From Pseudoalteromonas sp. MEBiC 03607 (GTDB taxonomy: Bacteria; Pseudomonadota; Gammaproteobacteria; Enterobacterales; Alteromonadaceae), in NCBI RefSeq assembly GCF_004792295.1, contig NZ_SRRY01000001.1:1622501-1686500 (forward strand): DNA of 64,000 nucleotides, written 5' to 3'. This document shows, one piece after another, positions 62,527-64,000 of this stretch. The notes under the pieces were generated by a model, which saw only the letters and a list, made by a program, of their open reading frames with translations, did no database searches and was not told the origin of the DNA. How positions within the stretch are numbered: the stretch's first letter is position 1; every line of letters starts with the position of its first letter. A program made the translations under genes and the position numbers.

Positions 62527-64000
62527 TTAGAATTTTAATAAAGGGAGTAGGCTGTGTTTGCTATCAGTCCACATTGCCAGCTCGCTATGTGGGTAGCGTT
62601 TAATAGGCGACAAATCACTGATAGATACACGATTTAAAAAAGCCTGATTATCAGTTAGCACCACCCAGTCTGAGCCTATGTCTGATGGGCTATGGCCTTG
62701 ATAGCTAAACTTTAACATTGCCTTATTAAAATATTGGCTATGTGCCTGTAATACAGGCAGTAAGTCGATATGATTATTTGAGATATGCACAATCAATACG
62801 CCACTTTCATTGAGCCTTTGCCAATAAAGTGACATTGCTTCTTGGGTTAGCAAATGTGCAGGAATTACATCACTGGTAAATGCATCAATAATTAAGACAT
62901 CAAATACTTCGTTCGCATTATTTTTTAGCGCAATACGACCATCCCCTAAGCTGACTGTGAGCTTGGCTTCACTGTTTTCTAAATATGAGAAATAACGCTT
63001 TGCCATCTCGTACACAGCAGGGTTTAACTCAAAAAAGTGAATACTATCCTGTTGGTCTGCAAACCGAGCTAAAACGCCTGCACCCAAACCAATCACGCCA
63101 ATGTTTAGTGCGCTGTTTTGCTTTAGTATGGCAAGTGATTTAGCGACACCAGTATGCTGGTGGTAATAACTTTGCTCAAACTGTTGGTTTGGATTTAGTG
63201 GCTCTGAGCCATGAATCGTGGTGCCGTCAATTAAGCGCCTTTCTTTTATTGATTGAGTGTTTATATCTTTTACCGCTAAATAGCCATAAAAATTGCGGCT
63301 AGTGGCAATGTTATATTGGTTAAAGTTTACCGCTAAAAAACAATAGCATGCTAACCAAATAACTGAGCTGGTTGCGAGAGTGAATTTGAGCTGTTTTGTC
63401 TTTGTTCTAGCTTTTAATTGGTAGTAACACACAAAACTAAAAATAACCGCTAATGTAAGTAAATACTCGTCAATCTGGACAAATAGCAATGGGGCAATGA
63501 GCGTACTGAAAAGCGAACCTAACACACCGCCAAGGGCGATATAAAAATAAAAAATGGTAAATTGCTCGTTTTCAGGGGCTTTGTTTCTCAGTTCACCATG
63601 ACAGATCATACCGGCGGTTAATAGAATCAGGCTGTAAATTATAAGCTGGGCTAGGGCATTGAATAAGCTGCCAAAATAAAACATCAGCAGACCTGCAAAA
63701 GCCGAAAATATAAACACATATGCCCACACATGACGATGATAATTTGCTTTATTGGCAAACGTATAACTAAAGGTGAGCAAGTAAATTACAAGAGGTAACG
63801 ACCAAAGTAATGGCATGGGAGGAATATTAGTGCTGATCATATGCGTGGTAGATACCAACATGGCTGAGCTTAAGGCACTTAATAACAGCCATTGACCTTT
63901 ACCTTTTAATAGCGTGATATGCCTAGTCTGAATAGATGCTCTTGATAAATCGGGTGCTTTTTTTAGTAAAAATATTACAAGAAGTGCTAATAACAAGCAG
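62527..64000 (-). CDS. Spermidine-synthase-like membrane protein (5' end truncated by window)
   Basis: At least 491 residues; the frame is open to the right edge and the first visible TTG (63996) is not convincing, so the true start is probably outside. The N-terminal half has several membrane segments (LLWSLPLVIYLLTFSYTFA, then FYFYIALGGVLGSLFSTLIAPLL). The C-terminal half is a polyamine-synthase-type SAM-binding domain (IGVIGLGAGVLARF; HFFELNPAVY; DVLIIDAFTSDVIPAHLLT). Such fusions occur in many bacteria; whether they make spermidine is unproven. It is convergent with aroC. Confidence 0.85.
   Translation of the reverse strand, partial: CLLLALLVIFLLKKAPDLSRASIQTRHITLLKGKGQWLLLSALSSAMLVSTTHMISTNIPPMPLLWSLPLVIYLLTFSYTFANKANYHRHVWAYVFIFSAFAGLLMFYFGSLFNALAQLIIYSLILLTAGMICHGELRNKAPENEQFTIFYFYIALGGVLGSLFSTLIAPLLFVQIDEYLLTLAVIFSFVCYYQLKARTKTKQLKFTLATSSVIWLACYCFLAVNFNQYNIATSRNFYGYLAVKDINTQSIKERRLIDGTTIHGSEPLNPNQQFEQSYYHQHTGVAKSLAILKQNSALNIGVIGLGAGVLARFADQQDSIHFFELNPAVYEMAKRYFSYLENSEAKLTVSLGDGRIALKNNANEVFDVLIIDAFTSDVIPAHLLTQEAMSLYWQRLNESGVLIVHISNNHIDLLPVLQAHSQYFNKAMLKFSYQGHSPSDIGSDWVVLTDNQAFLNRVSISDLSPIKRYPHSELAMWTDSKHSLLPLLKF

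Overview
The window reads as chromosomal DNA from a marine gammaproteobacterium of the Alteromonadales, most likely Pseudoalteromonas or a close relative. This rests on the low G+C, the complete System I cytochrome c maturation operon beside FliK/FlhB-like genes, paired fadI-fadJ, the smrB/prmB/aroC neighbourhood, a YeiP-type EF-P paralogue and several c-di-GMP proteins. It is an inference from gene content and order, not from a database match. I saw no rRNA, tRNA, CRISPR array, transposase or prophage gene. Most of the window is ordinary, tightly packed core chromosome.

Layout. 1-4442: a truncated secreted lipoprotein esterase (minus strand, running off the left edge) divergent from a LytS-type kinase and LytTR regulator; Arg codon use is more mixed here than in the ccm operon, so this may be an accessory block. 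4841-7788: orphan FlhB C-domain and FliK-like proteins. 7891-15603: ccmABCDEFGHI, then mlaA. 15670-22020: an EAL-HDOD protein, putP, SOS-controlled yebG, a ComEA-like protein, dsbB with a small membrane protein, and pheA behind a phenylalanine attenuator (pheL). 22177-29600: a GGDEF-EAL protein, a YciH/SUI1 protein, a STAS plus receiver-phosphatase-kinase partner-switching pair, a GAF protein and an aromatic/aspartate aminotransferase. 29674-30938: an ECF sigma factor with its DUF3379 partner. 31044-37892: a MoxR-DUF58-DUF4381-BatA-BatB/C-BatD operon. 38252-41787: fadIJ with a FadR-like operator. 41924-43618: GNAT, MmcQ/YjbR and EF-P-like genes. 43796-50355: a second MoxR/DUF58 cluster with RDD, SpoIIM, DUF4129 and DUF4350 proteins. 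50434-64000: a small membrane protein, an intergenic MITE-like repeat, another GGDEF-EAL protein, an M16 protease, sixA, RidA, ASCH and SDR genes, an AEC transporter, smrB divergent from prmB-aroC, and a truncated spermidine-synthase-like membrane protein.

How the parts work together. CcmA-I, MlaA, DsbB, BatD and the lipoprotein all serve the cell envelope. The two MoxR clusters have the composition of chaperone/membrane assembly systems. FadI and FadJ form the alternative beta-oxidation complex. PheA and the aminotransferase sit on aromatic amino acid synthesis, and AroC supplies chorismate. The best regulatory signals are the pheL attenuator, the LexA box before yebG, the FadR-like palindrome before fadI, and a 21-bp-spaced direct repeat before the LytS-type kinase gene that is a candidate site for its own LytTR regulator. 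I did not find a clearly novel defence or mobile system; the least explained objects are the middle region of the lipoprotein esterase, the duplicated MoxR clusters and the 164-bp repeat.
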